Assembly: GCF_020217425.1 (NCBI RefSeq)
Contig: NZ_CP084091.1
Coordinates: 354,159 to 418,158 of the forward strand
Direction: 5' to 3'
DNA from: Halomicrobium urmianum
GTDB taxonomy: Archaea > Halobacteriota > Halobacteria > Halobacteriales > Haloarculaceae
Length of the DNA: 64,000 nucleotides
In this document: positions 53,966 to 62,703 of the stretch, piece by piece
Layout of the letters: each line of letters begins with the position of its first letter
Position numbering within the stretch: the first letter of the stretch is position 1
The notes under the pieces: model-generated
The model's database searches: none
Seen by the model: only the letters and a program-made list of their open reading frames with translations
Told to the model about the DNA's origin: nothing
Made by a program: the position numbers and the translations under genes

Positions 53966-55321
53966 TCAGACTGCCTGAGAGTCCCCGGAGGCAACATTCC
54001 CGTCACGGTAGACGGTACTGGGGTCTGTGCGCTGTTCTTTGGGACTGTCCCTCGCAGGAGAGCGTGGTGACTCTGACCAGGTGTGGTCGTCCCACTCGAA
54101 CCGCACGGGCCGTGCCATCGGCCTGACTGCTTCACTTGTATGCCGCTCCAGGAACGTTTCTGACGCCGTGATGTCAGCGTGTCCCTCGAACCCACATGGA
54201 CAGGTGAGTGTGTCCTGATGCCGTGTCGTTCGGTCTGTCGAACCGCACTGTGGGCACTCTTGGCTCGTCCAGGCTTCTGACCGGACCTCGACCGAGATAC
54301 CGTATTCTTCGGCCGTACAGGCCAGCCGTTCGGTGAATTGCTTGAACGCCCAGAAGTTATGGGTTTTGGCGTTGGTGTCGACCGACCAATGTGTTTCCAG
54401 GACATCGGTCAAGCCACCGATATACACGGTATCCATGCCGTCCTCGTACAGTCGTTCCACTAGGTCGCGACACAACGCTTCTTGGGCGTGGTCGCGGCGA
54501 CGGGTCCGTTTCCGATACAGCCGCCGGATGCGCTCGCTACTGTACTGGCCGTCTTCGAGTTTGGACTGTAACCGGGCGATCTCTCGGGTCGTCTCACGGA
54601 AGCGGTCGAACAGGTCCCGGCCGTCGTACAGGTATTGCTGGCCGGTCGTGGTAGTGCAGGCGACGAGATTGTTCGCACCAACGTCCAGAGCAGCCGTCTC
54701 GTCGGCCAGTGGAGTCGCCCGTGCATCGTCAGAAATAGTCACGGGCTGCGAAGCTCGGAAGGTGTTGTCAGTCTCGTCGTACCACAGGTCTAACCGGCCC
54801 TGTTTGTCGTAATCGGGCCAATTCGGGTCGCCGGCAATTTCTAGCCGGAGACGCCCGGTATGGTCGTATCGATCTTTCAGTTCGCTCCCGACCAGTATCT
54901 CCAGGCGGGACCGCTCGCCCCATTCGACGGTGTACGAGGTGTTCCGAATGACGGTCTTGAGTTGGCGCCCCTCCTCTTCGTTGCCACGGAAGCCCGGCGG
55001 TTCGGGGTGTTCCGTGACCGACGTGTTCGAGTCGTCGTGGTACTGCTCTTTCAGTTGGAAGAACCCGCGCCACGCTTCGCTGTTTGTCCGGATCACTTGT
55101 TGAGCAGTCGATGCGCCGAGAACGCCTTTGTACTGCCCTTCCAGCCGGCCTGTATCGGCGTCCCAGACGTCGCCCTCGAAGCCGTCCTCGTCGTTGTACC
55201 GCATGAGGCGCTGGTAATTGACTTCGTTCCAGAGAGCGGCAGAAGCGTCCAACAGGTCCCGTAGCAGGTGCTCCCCATCGTCAGAGAGCGGTCGCACGGC
55301 GAACGTGTTGGTCCGCTTCAC
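53966..55321 (-). CDS. tnpB: TnpB, IS1341 type
   Basis: A 451-residue protein of a branch distinct from the TnpB at 50378. RuvC-I Asp is in [13 protein letters not shown] near 222, the RuvC-II place in [11 protein letters not shown] near 305, and RuvC-III Asp in [14 protein letters not shown] near 395. Zinc ribbon: [20 protein letters not shown] then CG. The N-terminal 200 residues include the wedge-like region. RuvC-II lacks an obvious Glu at the usual place (GL-TD), so full activity is uncertain. The last 50 residues after the RuvC-III motif are basic and may overlap the guide RNA. Confidence 0.9.
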   Translation of the reverse strand: MKRTNTFAVRPLSDDGEHLLRDLLDASAALWNEVNYQRLMRYNDEDGFEGDVWDADTGRLEGQYKGVLGASTAQQVIRTNSEAWRGFFQLKEQYHDDSNTSVTEHPEPPGFRGNEEEGRQLKTVIRNTSYTVEWGERSRLEILVGSELKDRYDHTGRLRLEIAGDPNWPDYDKQGRLDLWYDETDNTFRASQPVTISDDARATPLADETAALDVGANNLVACTTTTGQQYLYDGRDLFDRFRETTREIARLQSKLEDGQYSSERIRRLYRKRTRRRDHAQEALCRDLVERLYEDGMDTVYIGGLTDVLETHWSVDTNAKTHNFWAFKQFTERLACTAEEYGISVEVRSEAWTSQECPQCGSTDRTTRHQDTLTCPCGFEGHADITASETFLERHTSEAVRPMARPVRFEWDDHTWSESPRSPARDSPKEQRTDPSTVYRDGNVASGDSQAV

Positions 55322-55363
55322 GACGACAGATGTTTATACGTTTGGTCCTAAAGTCCTTTCGTC

Positions 55364-55507
55364 ATGCGCCCCAACATCGACATTTCACACACGCTCGGTG
55401 GGCGAGTCAAAGACTACGCGGAAGCAAACGATCTGGACCTCTCAGAAGCCTATACAGAGGTATTAGAAGCAGGTCTGGAAGCGTTGGAGCCCCGAGACCG
55501 CCAGTAG
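55364..55507 (+). CDS. RHH-like small protein divergent from tnpB
   Basis: Forty-seven residues: a strand RPNIDIS, then helices LGGRVKDYAEANDLDLSEAY and TEVLEAGLEALEP. The strand-helix-helix pattern fits a ribbon-helix-helix DNA-binding protein. It starts 43 bases from the divergent tnpB start, and the TATA-like TTTATACG in between could serve both. It lies inside the element ends, so it moves with tnpB. Control of tnpB expression is the natural guess. Confidence 0.65.
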   Translation: MRPNIDISHTLGGRVKDYAEANDLDLSEAYTEVLEAGLEALEPRDRQ

Positions 55508-55607
55508 CACGGCGGTTCCTCACCGGAGCGTACGCGATTCACGCCCGCCGTGAACAGCGTGGCGTCGAAGACGCCACGGGCAGACGGCGGGGCTCTCTAG
55601 CTGTCAA

Positions 55608-55791
55608 AGGTAGTTGTTCGTCTGCCGAAGCTGCCGGCACGTCCCGAGCATGGCACACGCCTTCCCGAGTTGGATGTCAGCGTCGTCATCAGCCCCTGTC
55701 AGGAGAGTGAGTCCTGTGCCGGGCCGGTCTCGTCGTCCTCTAACAATTGCTCGGCGCGTTCGAGCGCGTCGACGACTTCATTCAGCCCCAT
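55608..55791 (-). pseudogene. Frameshifted small partner gene of the nucleotidyltransferase
   Basis: From the ATG at 55789-55791 the frame reads MGLNEVVDALERAEQLLEDD and ends in a TGA at 55699. One base over, the same strand continues LLTGADDDADIQLGKACAML and GTCRQLRQTNNYL to a stop at 55608. Joined, they give a helical protein of about 60 residues overlapping the MNT gene. It looks like the small partner of an MNT-type toxin-antitoxin pair, now broken. Confidence 0.55.
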
Positions 55792-56470
55792 CTTCGAACA
55801 CCTCCTGTTTCACTGCGTCGAGTGCCGGCGAATCTCGGAGAGTCAGCCCTTCAGTGAGAATATCGTCGATCCGATCGTGGTTCGCGGCCGACTCTCTGGG
55901 TTCGACGACGATGTGTGCCTCGTACCGATCGCCGTCAAACTGCTCGTCGGCGATCTCCTGCTCGATGGCGTGGGCCTCGCGCTGGGCCTGCATTCGGTCT
56001 CCCTCGACAACGACGAACAGGTCGATGTCGCTCGTTCGATCGGCGGCGCCTCGCGCGACGCTACCGAAGAGGACGACGCCGACGTCGTCGCCAATCCATT
56101 CTTCGAGTCCCGTGAGAATCGCTCTGACCGGTGCGTGATACTCTGATTGCGGAATGGTCGTTACCGGATCGTCGGACTTGACGAGCATTTTTGGATCAAT
56201 CCGAACAGCATTGGCCCGGCCAGATCGATCGACGGTGATCACGCCGAGTGCCTCGAGCATGTCGACGGCGGCATTCACACTGCTCAGTCCTTTTCCCGTC
56301 ACCCGGTGAAGTTCTCGATTAGTGAAATCTCGGTCTGGATTGTCGACGAGGAGATGCAGAATATCAGCGGTTGCTCCATATCGGAACGCGTCCGGATCCT
56401 CGAGCGGGACGGGGAGCCGAACGTATGATCCCTCATTCGGCCCCTCAATTTGAACTGCCTCACCATTCAT
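55778..56470 (-). CDS. Winged-helix/nucleotidyltransferase (MNT) protein
   Basis: A 230-residue protein. Residues 25-90 form a winged helix (TADILHLLVDNPDRDFTNRE, TGKGLSSVNAAVDMLEALGV). Residues 110-200 form a minimal nucleotidyltransferase domain with VVLFGSVARGAADRTSDIDL, the GSxARG...DxD signature with both Asp. Fusions of this kind act as antitoxins or modifying enzymes (AMP transfer) in HEPN/MNT-like systems. The overlapping downstream partner is frameshifted, so the pair may be incomplete. Confidence 0.85.
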   Translation of the reverse strand: MNGEAVQIEGPNEGSYVRLPVPLEDPDAFRYGATADILHLLVDNPDRDFTNRELHRVTGKGLSSVNAAVDMLEALGVITVDRSGRANAVRIDPKMLVKSDDPVTTIPQSEYHAPVRAILTGLEEWIGDDVGVVLFGSVARGAADRTSDIDLFVVVEGDRMQAQREAHAIEQEIADEQFDGDRYEAHIVVEPRESAANHDRIDDILTEGLTLRDSPALDAVKQEVFEDGAE

Positions 56471-56544
56471 GAATGCTCTAGTGGTTCAAAAGACCAAAAA
56501 GTCTTGGTAACGGGGATATGGAACGTTCTCGGGGCCTTCTTCAC

Positions 56545-57117
56545 TTACTGCGTTGGTGATGCGGCTGCCGAATCGACGAGTGAGTACTCCCGGTCCCGAC
56601 TCGTGCCCTCTGCCTCGAGGAGGTTGTACTGGGCCATCTTCGAGAGGTAGGTTCGGACTGTCCGTTTCGTGCGGGGGTCGTCGACCGCTTCGATATAGCG
56701 CTCGTGAATCTCGCTCGGTCCGAGCGGGCCGTGGTCGCGAACGATATCGTAGACGACCCGCTGGTGGGGCGTCAGTGAATCGAGGCTCCGTTGCTTGATC
56801 TAGGCACGGGCGTCCTCGGCAGCGTCCAGGAGGATGTCGTCAGTGATTCGCTCGCGATTCTCGCGGTCGGCCTTGCTGGCCGCCGTCCGGAGGATGCCGA
56901 TTGCGAGGCTGGCGTCGCCGGCGGCCGCGTCAGCGATGCGATAGAGCTGGTCGTCGGTGATGACGTCCTCGTCGAGGCCCCACTTCGTGCGAGCACTCAG
57001 AATATCGAAGAGTTGCTCGTCGTGGTACTTGTCCATCTGAACGTGCTCGCTGGATCGGAGGCGGCTCACCAGGCGGTCGTCGACGCGAACAGCAGTGACA
57101 GCAGTTTCTTTATCCGG
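56545..57117 (-). pseudogene. orc1/cdc6 relic
   Basis: The minus strand reads VDDRLVSRLRSSEHVQMDKY, HDEQLFDILSARTKWGLDED and IADAAAGDASLAIGILRTAA (AAA+ lid), then a TAG near 56800. After it comes the C-terminal winged helix: LDSLTPHQRVVYDIVRDHGP, EIHERYIEAVDDPRTKRTVR, TYLSKMAQYNLLEAEGTS. Walker A and B are missing upstream. So an initiator gene lost its ATPase half and gained a stop. It is not the same branch as the intact gene at 60621. Confidence 0.88.
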
Positions 57118-57137
57118 ACCCGGAGGATAGTTGACGT

Positions 57138-57470
57138 ATGAAGGCCGTTTTCCATCACTCAGACGCTGATAAACACTCCCAGGTCCTGGGGAACGTGGAA
57201 AACCTCCTCGACGACGACACGCTCGACCTCGAATCGGTCGCGCTCGTCGCGAACGGCGGGGGACTCGGACTCCTCACTCAGGACTCCGACCATCGGAATG
57301 CAGTGGAGGCCCTTCAGGAACGCGGCGTCGACTTCAAACAGTGCGGGAACACGTTGGAGGGGACCGACGTCACTCCGGACGATCTACTAGACGGCGTCGA
57401 CCTCGTCTCGTCTGGCGTCGGAGAGCTCACCCGTTTGCAGTCGGACGGGTACGCGTATATCGTCCCGTAG
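57138..57470 (+). CDS. DsrE-family protein
   Basis: A 110-residue protein: MKAVFHHSDADKHSQVLGNV, the core strand SVALVANGGGLGLLTQDSDH, and VDFKQCGNTLEGTDVTPDDL with a single conserved Cys. This matches the DsrE/DsrF/YchN fold, where the Cys carries sulfur in some members. It starts just past the orc1/cdc6 relic. No other sulfur gene is adjacent; the SoxB-like and molybdoenzyme genes are tens of kb away. Confidence 0.85.
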   Translation: MKAVFHHSDADKHSQVLGNVENLLDDDTLDLESVALVANGGGLGLLTQDSDHRNAVEALQERGVDFKQCGNTLEGTDVTPDDLLDGVDLVSSGVGELTRLQSDGYAYIVP

Positions 57471-57692
57471 GCGTCGCGAACACTCACTCCGCCGTCGCCA
57501 CCAGAAGGAACGTCTCCGAGCGGACGGCCTCTGCTCGACGCGGAACCCGGTGGCCGAAATTGCACTCCCCGCGTCAGTAGCTGCGAATCGCTCGTCGAGC
57601 CGCTGTCCCAGGTCACGTACAACGCGCTACCGACCGTCTGTTCGGAAAACCATCATAGAAAACACCCTGTGCGAGTGGCTAGTTACTCGGTG
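57471..57692. other. Non-coding gap before the solo element
   Basis: No gene or repeat recognised. Confidence 0.4.
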
Positions 57693-57807
57693 TCTGCGAA
57701 GCGCGTTCGTGGGATGTGATCTCACGGGCTGTCAGACGCAGTCTGACAACGTCGTGGAAGCAGGAAGCCCCGCCCTCGAGGAGCGAACCGCGATAGCGGT
57801 GAGCGAG
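57693..57807 (+). ncRNA. Solo IS1341-type end with conserved RNA-like hairpins (copy B)
   Basis: Second copy of the 115-bp block at 2886-3000. Hairpins: GTGGGAT-GTG-ATCTCAC (one A-U pair turned into G-U), GTCAGAC-GCA-GTCTGAC and ACCGC-GATA-GCGGT (both sides of the stem changed against copy A). GTGGAAGCAGGAAGCCCC is the usual string of haloarchaeal IS1341 3' ends. No tnpB is attached. Confidence 0.55.
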
Positions 57808-57866
57808 TAATGTGAGGCGGAAGTCACCACGACATCTTGAATAGTCTGAGCGTCTAGTAACAGACA

Positions 57867-59906
57867 ATGGATTGGCTGGACTGGTCACCGACCGGGCATC
57901 GCGGCCGATCTGCGATTGTCGCCCTCGGTACGCTATATACTGCTCTGGCTCTCGTCTACCCGTTTCTGCCGGGCATCGAGACGGAACGGAGTACTGTCGT
58001 CATTATCCTCCTTCTCGTGGGCGGCGCCGGACTGACACTTCTCGCCGGCGGGTACCGACTACCGAGAACCGAGATCGACTCGAACGTTTTCCCGGTCGTC
58101 CTGAAGTGGTGTCTCGGCGGCATTGGTGTAATGCTTGCCCTCTTGGGGCTCGTCGCGGTCGTTGACGGGCTCCGCGACCCCCTACAGGACGTCCTCATCC
58201 TCACTGCGCTGGGGAGCGTCGCTGGGCTCACCGCCGGGACCTACGACGGGCGCGCCAGGACGCGCGCCAGGGAGCTCGAGGAGACGGTGGCGGAGCTGCG
58301 AGAATCGGAGAACCGGTACCGTACGTTCGCCGAGAACTTTCCCAACGGGGCGGTCGCGCTGCTAGACGACGAGCTCCGGCACACCATGATCGGTGGCCAG
58401 GGATTTGAGAAGATCGGCTTCAGCGCCGACGATTTCCGCGGTGAACGGATGCAAGACGCCTATCCCGCGGACATGCTGGAGACAGTCGCTCCAGAATATC
58501 GCGCCGCCCTCAACGGTAAGTCGTCAACGTTTGAGGTTGATATCGAGGATCGGGTCTTCGAGTTCCGTGCCCATCCGATGACGACCGACAACAGCGTGTC
58601 GGGCGTCCTAGTGATGTCACAGGACGTCACCGAGCGCAAGCAGCGCGAGCGGGAGCTGGTCAGGCGGGCCAATCAGCAACAGGTCGTTGCCGATCTGGGG
58701 CAGCTCGCGCTCGAGGCGAACGACGTCGACAGGCTCATGCACGAGGCGACTCGCAAAGTAGCGGACACTCTCGACGTCGATTACTGCAAAGTCCTTGATA
58801 TGAGCACGGGCGGACACCATCTCGAACTCAGTCACGGCGTAGGCTGGCGCGACGGTCTCGTCGGCGACGCGACAGTGTCGGCGGTCGAAGCCGATTCGCA
58901 GGCGGCGTACACGCTGGAACACGAGCGTCCGGTCGTCGTCGAGGACCTCCAGTCGGACTCACGCTTTGACGGGCCCGAACTACTGACCGACCACGACGTT
59001 CGGAGTGGCGTCAGCACCATCATCGGTCCATTCGATGAGCCCTGGGGGATCCTCGGCGCGCACGACACTAGCCAACAGACGTTCACGGACGAGGACGTAA
59101 GCTTCGTCCAGAGCGTCGCAAACGTCCTTGCAGAGGCGATCGAGCGGCGCCAGTACCAGGAGGAACTCGAAGAACTGATCGACGACCTGGAGACCTCGAA
59201 CGAACGGCTTGAACAGTTCGCGTATGCTGCCTCGCACGACCTCCAGGAGCCGCTACGTATGGTGTCGTCGTACCTCCACCTCATCGAACGGCGGTACGAG
59301 GACGAACTCGACGACGAGGGCCAGGAATTCCTCGAGTTCGCGGTCGACGGAGCTGACCGGATGCGAGCGATGATCGACGGGCTACTGGAGTATTCCAGGG
59401 TCGAGACCGACGGTCAGCCGCTCGAACCGACTGATCTCGATGCCGTCCTTGACGACGTTCGCACGGACCTGCAGGTCAAAATCGAGGAGAACGACGCGAC
59501 GATCACGGCGGACCACCTCCCCCGCATTGCGGGCGACCCTGATCAGCTTCGGGAAGTGTTCCAGAACCTGCTGGAGAACGCCATCAAGTACAGCGGCGAC
59601 GAACCGCCGCAGATCCACATCGCTGCCGAACGCACTGGGTCCGAGTGGACAATCTCGGTCCGTGACGAGGGGATCGGCATCGACCTAGACGACCAGGACC
59701 GCATGTTCGAGGTCTTCGAGCGAGCCCACAGCCGCAGTGACTATTCCGGTTCTGGAATCGGACTCGCGGTCTGTCAGCGGATCGTCGAACGCCACGGCGG
59801 TGATATCTGGATCGACTCCGAAGCCGAAGAGGGAACAACGGTGTCGTTCACGCTCGCGCCGATAAGTGAGGCCGACGAGCACAGAGCACGGGGACGAGCC
59901 AGCTGA
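57867..59906 (+). CDS. PAS-GAF sensor histidine kinase
   Basis: A 679-residue protein. The first 125 residues contain four membrane helices. PAS covers about 150-255 (RYRTFAENFPNGAVALLDDE to VMSQDVTERKQRE), GAF about 270-430 (DVDYCKVLDMSTGGHHLELS), HisKA about 445-510 with the phosphorylated His in YAASHDLQEPLRMV, and HATPase about 550-665 (NLLENAIKYSG, RDEGIGIDLDDQD, SGSGIGLAVCQRIVERHGG). All ATP-binding boxes are present. No response regulator is adjacent, which is common in haloarchaea. Confidence 0.95.
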   Translation: MDWLDWSPTGHRGRSAIVALGTLYTALALVYPFLPGIETERSTVVIILLLVGGAGLTLLAGGYRLPRTEIDSNVFPVVLKWCLGGIGVMLALLGLVAVVDGLRDPLQDVLILTALGSVAGLTAGTYDGRARTRARELEETVAELRESENRYRTFAENFPNGAVALLDDELRHTMIGGQGFEKIGFSADDFRGERMQDAYPADMLETVAPEYRAALNGKSSTFEVDIEDRVFEFRAHPMTTDNSVSGVLVMSQDVTERKQRERELVRRANQQQVVADLGQLALEANDVDRLMHEATRKVADTLDVDYCKVLDMSTGGHHLELSHGVGWRDGLVGDATVSAVEADSQAAYTLEHERPVVVEDLQSDSRFDGPELLTDHDVRSGVSTIIGPFDEPWGILGAHDTSQQTFTDEDVSFVQSVANVLAEAIERRQYQEELEELIDDLETSNERLEQFAYAASHDLQEPLRMVSSYLHLIERRYEDELDDEGQEFLEFAVDGADRMRAMIDGLLEYSRVETDGQPLEPTDLDAVLDDVRTDLQVKIEENDATITADHLPRIAGDPDQLREVFQNLLENAIKYSGDEPPQIHIAAERTGSEWTISVRDEGIGIDLDDQDRMFEVFERAHSRSDYSGSGIGLAVCQRIVERHGGDIWIDSEAEEGTTVSFTLAPISEADEHRARGRAS

Positions 59907-60110
59907 CGTTCTCGATGCGGGTTCTCGCACTGGAGAGACTTCAACGACTGCGTTCGAGAAGTTGGGACGTACGGCCAACTGGACCACGAGCGAAAAAGCC
60001 TCGGAGGAAGTGCGGTGGTGGTATTTCAGCGGCTCTCATAGCGGTCCCGCCAAGTGAGATCTGCGACAGCGACATCGTCCGTAGGTGTCCCTATCTACTT
60101 ACATTCCCAG

Positions 60111-60196
60111 CTATAGTAGAAATTGAAACTATTCACACATCGAGGGGCACTCCGGGTGCCCCTTGAGTGTGTCATTGCGTTCAATTTCTACTATAG
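60111..60196 (-). repeat. 86-bp palindromic element, copy 6
   Basis: Reverse orientation, like the copy at 36276: CTATAGTAGAAATTGAAACT first and GCGTTCAATTTCTACTATAG last. Both ends are perfect (CTATAG). It lies in the 350-bp gap before the origin boxes. Confidence 0.92.
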
Positions 60197-60308
60197 GACA
60201 GAAGCGTATACGACTTCCTCGGAACTGGGTATGATAAGGGAGTTTTCACTTCGCAGACGATGTGTCGAGCGCGAACTTGTACATCGAGAGGAGAGTCAGA
60301 CGCATCAG

Positions 60309-60480
60309 TTTATACATCGATGACGGGGGGTGAGCCGATACCGTTTACACTTCGAAGACGGGGTGTCAGACGAGCGGCTTACACTTCGATGACGGGGGGT
60401 GGGGAGAGCACTGGTGAGGAAAAGATACTTCGATTCGCGTGTGCTCGAGATGACAGGCGTTACACATCGATGACGGGGGG
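60309..60480 (+). other. Upstream origin-recognition boxes (four direct copies)
   Basis: Four 22-base boxes of the form TTTACAC[A/T]TCGATGAC plus G6 begin at 60309, 60344, 60378 and 60459, all on the plus strand; the one at 60344 is slightly degenerate (GGGGTG end). Weaker partial copies are at about 60244, 60493 and 60571. The strand bias and terminal G-string are typical of archaeal ORBs bound by Orc1/Cdc6. The orc1/cdc6 gene follows at 60621. Confidence 0.85.
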
Positions 60481-60590
60481 CTTCCAATCGAGTATACTTC
60501 GTCGACGGTCTGCTTGCTTAGAAGCTGAAACAGGGAGATGCACGCATTATATCCATCGTACCGTCCGGATAAACATCGATGGGGGTTAAT

Positions 60591-60599
60591 CTTTTTACT
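60591..60599 (+). promoter_or_regulatory. TATA box of orc1/cdc6
   Basis: CTTTTTACT, about 26 bases before the ATG at 60621. The last partial origin box (60571-60586) overlaps the position expected for the TFB-recognition element, so the initiator may repress its own gene. Confidence 0.5.
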
Positions 60600-60620
60600 G
60601 CTCCAGCGAACAGCAATCGT

Positions 60621-62081
60621 ATGACCAGTGGTGAGCAGGATGGCGCTGATCAATTTACTCTCGACGGTGGAACTCGGTCGCGGGTTGACGACGACCAAAT
60701 AGAGATGTCTGGTGGAGCGTCTGCTGACGAGGTCGCAGCCGAAGGACGTGACGCGTCTACTGAAGAGAACCCACAGCGGTCGATTCGGGATATGCTCGAC
60801 GACGATGGGGAATCATCGGTTTTCGTCAACCGAGACCTCGTCGAGCCGGATACGATAATCGACGAAGAACGGATCGTTGGCCGCGACGACCAGCTTGAAT
60901 CGGTCGTCTCGTTCCTGAAGCCGACCCTCCAGGGGAATCGCCCCCCAAACATGCTGCTCTACGGCCCCGCTGGGACGGGAAAATCGCTCATCATCGGCGC
61001 AGTCACCCACCAGATCATCGAACTCTGTAATTCGAAGGGCGAACGATTCGGAGTCGTCGATATCAACTGCCAGCCGATCAATACCCTGGACCAGGCAGTC
61101 TACGAGCTCGTCCAGACTGTCGCGAAGGACGTTGGCGCTGAGGTCGGTGTTCCTGAGACGGGTGTCTCGACGAAGCGCAAGTACAGGCGACTGTACGAAC
61201 TCATCAACGATCACTACGACTCGGTCATCTTCATCCTCGATGAGATCGACCTGCTTGTGGGCCGCCGCGCGAATGACGAGCCCGCTTACTCGAAACTGCT
61301 GTATCAGCTGTCGCGAGCGAGTAACACGAACGAGATAGAAGGGCGCGTCTCGGTCGCAGCATTGACGAATGACCCGAAGTTCATGGAAGACATCGACGGA
61401 CGCGCCGAGAGTTCGTTCAATCCGCGTGACGTCTACTTCCCGGACTACGATGCAACCCAGCTGCGCGAAATCCTCGAGAATCGACGTGATGCTTTTCGAC
61501 GAGATGCCCTCGAAGACGACGTGATTCCCCTCGTAGCGGCGTTCGCAGCGCAAAGCCACGGCGACGCACGAAAGGCCATCGACCTCTTCCGAGGCGCTGG
61601 CGATCTCGCGGACGAACGCGGAGACGGGAGGGTCACCGAGGACCACGTTCGCGAGTCTCAGGAGGAGATCGATAAAGATCGGTCGCTGAAACTCGTTGAG
61701 GGGCTTACCACGCAAAAGAAGATTTCGCTATACGCAACTGCGGCTGTCACCTGCCACTCGGATCAGACGGGAAGTTCGGTTCCAAGTCCAGTCGGGTTCA
61801 AAATCTATCAGTGGGTGACTGACGAGATCGATGCAGACCAGATGACTCGCGAGACGTACGTCAAATACGTCAAGGAACTCTCCACCTATGGGTTGATTTC
61901 CACGTCGCGCAAGAGCCGAGGACGGGGAGGCGGGATGTACATGGAATTCACCTTCACCAGTGATCCCGAGGCTATGATGAAACGGATCGCCGACGACACG
62001 CGACTGGAGGGAATCGCTGAGCAGGAAGACCTCCTTCGAACAGTCGTCAACGCCCAACTGACGGAGTTCCACAGACAGTAG
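60621..62081 (+). CDS. orc1: Orc1/Cdc6 replication initiator
   Basis: A 486-residue protein from the ATG at 60621. After a variable acidic N-terminus the AAA+ domain has Walker A GPAGTGKSLIIGAV near residue 117, Walker B VIFILDEIDLLVGRR near 205, sensor-1 ALTNDPKF near 255 and SHGDARKAIDLFRGAGDLAD (sensor-2 region) near 320. The C-terminal winged helix (ETYVKYVKELSTYGLIST) ends the protein. It binds the surrounding boxes, loads MCM and starts replication. Flanking boxes on both sides support a working origin. Confidence 0.95.
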   Translation: MTSGEQDGADQFTLDGGTRSRVDDDQIEMSGGASADEVAAEGRDASTEENPQRSIRDMLDDDGESSVFVNRDLVEPDTIIDEERIVGRDDQLESVVSFLKPTLQGNRPPNMLLYGPAGTGKSLIIGAVTHQIIELCNSKGERFGVVDINCQPINTLDQAVYELVQTVAKDVGAEVGVPETGVSTKRKYRRLYELINDHYDSVIFILDEIDLLVGRRANDEPAYSKLLYQLSRASNTNEIEGRVSVAALTNDPKFMEDIDGRAESSFNPRDVYFPDYDATQLREILENRRDAFRRDALEDDVIPLVAAFAAQSHGDARKAIDLFRGAGDLADERGDGRVTEDHVRESQEEIDKDRSLKLVEGLTTQKKISLYATAAVTCHSDQTGSSVPSPVGFKIYQWVTDEIDADQMTRETYVKYVKELSTYGLISTSRKSRGRGGGMYMEFTFTSDPEAMMKRIADDTRLEGIAEQEDLLRTVVNAQLTEFHRQ

Positions 62082-62153
62082 GCGACTCAGAGTTCCACGA
62101 ACAGTAGGGCGAATCAGGCTTCGACTCTGTTTTCCCTGTTTTCAGTCCCCCAC

Positions 62154-62175
62154 CCCCCGTGTTCGATGTGTAAAT
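62154..62175 (-). other. Origin-recognition box, inverted
   Basis: Reverse complement of TTTACACATCGA-ACAC plus G6; 73 bases after the orc1 stop codon. Confidence 0.8.
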
Positions 62176-62315
62176 TTGACCTGCTAGAAGGTCAGGCGTA
62201 CGAGATGGGGAGAACACAGACCGTCAATGAGTCTGATCGAGAGCAGCACGTAGAGCTCACCTCGATCAAGATGTCTATATTGAGAGGTATCAGATGGAGA
62301 AATCCCTGACACCCT

Positions 62316-62337
62316 CCCCCCGTCATCGAAGTGTAAA
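62316..62337 (-). other. Origin-recognition box, inverted
   Basis: Reverse complement of TTTACACTTCGATGAC plus G6, a perfect match to the direct box at 62682. It is the left border of the AT-rich interval. Confidence 0.85.
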
Positions 62338-62681
62338 TCACAGGGAGGGAGGGGACTCTCGTTGGCGACGGTGGAAGATGGCTTGGAAAAAGAAGGTCTC
62401 AGAAGGCCAAGAGTGGCACGAAGAGCGGAGTTCTTGCTGATCGAGCTAGTTGGGATAGATGCGTTTCACGCTTAGATAGTCAGAGTGGTTCTCATTCTAA
62501 CACTCTCTTCTAGTTCTAGTGCGGTTTAGATTGTCGTCCTTTTCATATAAAACTTCCCAAAATAATGGACATTAGTTATGTGGATGATATTCCTATAGCT
62601 GAGGCTGTCTCCGGCGAGTATCTACGGATATCGACCGATCGAGCACCTCTCTTGCTTTGACCCCCTCCCCCTCCGCAGAGA
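62338..62681. other. Probable origin core (AT-rich unwinding interval)
   Basis: A 344-bp non-coding stretch between a perfect inverted pair of boxes (62316-62337 and 62682-62703). Its right half (62480-62610) is the most AT-rich part of the region (TTCATATAAAACTTCCCAAA, ATAATGGACATTAG). This is the layout of haloarchaeal origins: duplex-unwinding element between inverted boxes beside orc1/cdc6. Confidence 0.75.
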
Positions 62682-62703
62682 TTTACACTTCGATGACGGG
62701 GGG
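62682..62703 (+). other. Origin-recognition box, direct
   Basis: TTTACACTTCGATGAC plus G6, facing the inverted box at 62316. It is embedded in a longer G/C-rich tract (CCCCCTCCCCCTCC before, GGAGGGGG after). Confidence 0.85.

Larger units (their letters stand above)
53914..55600 (-). mobile_element. IS1341-type element: intact tnpB plus divergent small gene
   Basis: The right end is TGACATCCTCCCAGGCGGGA at 53914. The left end has the perfect hairpin GTGGCGTC-GAA-GACGCCAC at 55559-55577, near CGCCGTGAACAGCG, which resembles the left end at 52151. It holds tnpB (minus) and a 47-codon gene (plus), and no tnpA. It would need TnpA from elsewhere, such as the one at 51591. Exact outer bases are approximate. 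Confidence 0.78.

Noticed and set aside
60309..60480. Regularly repeated 22-base boxes as a CRISPR array
   Set aside because: Spacing is uneven (13 to 59 bases), some copies are inverted on the far side of orc1, and there are no cas genes; they fit origin boxes.
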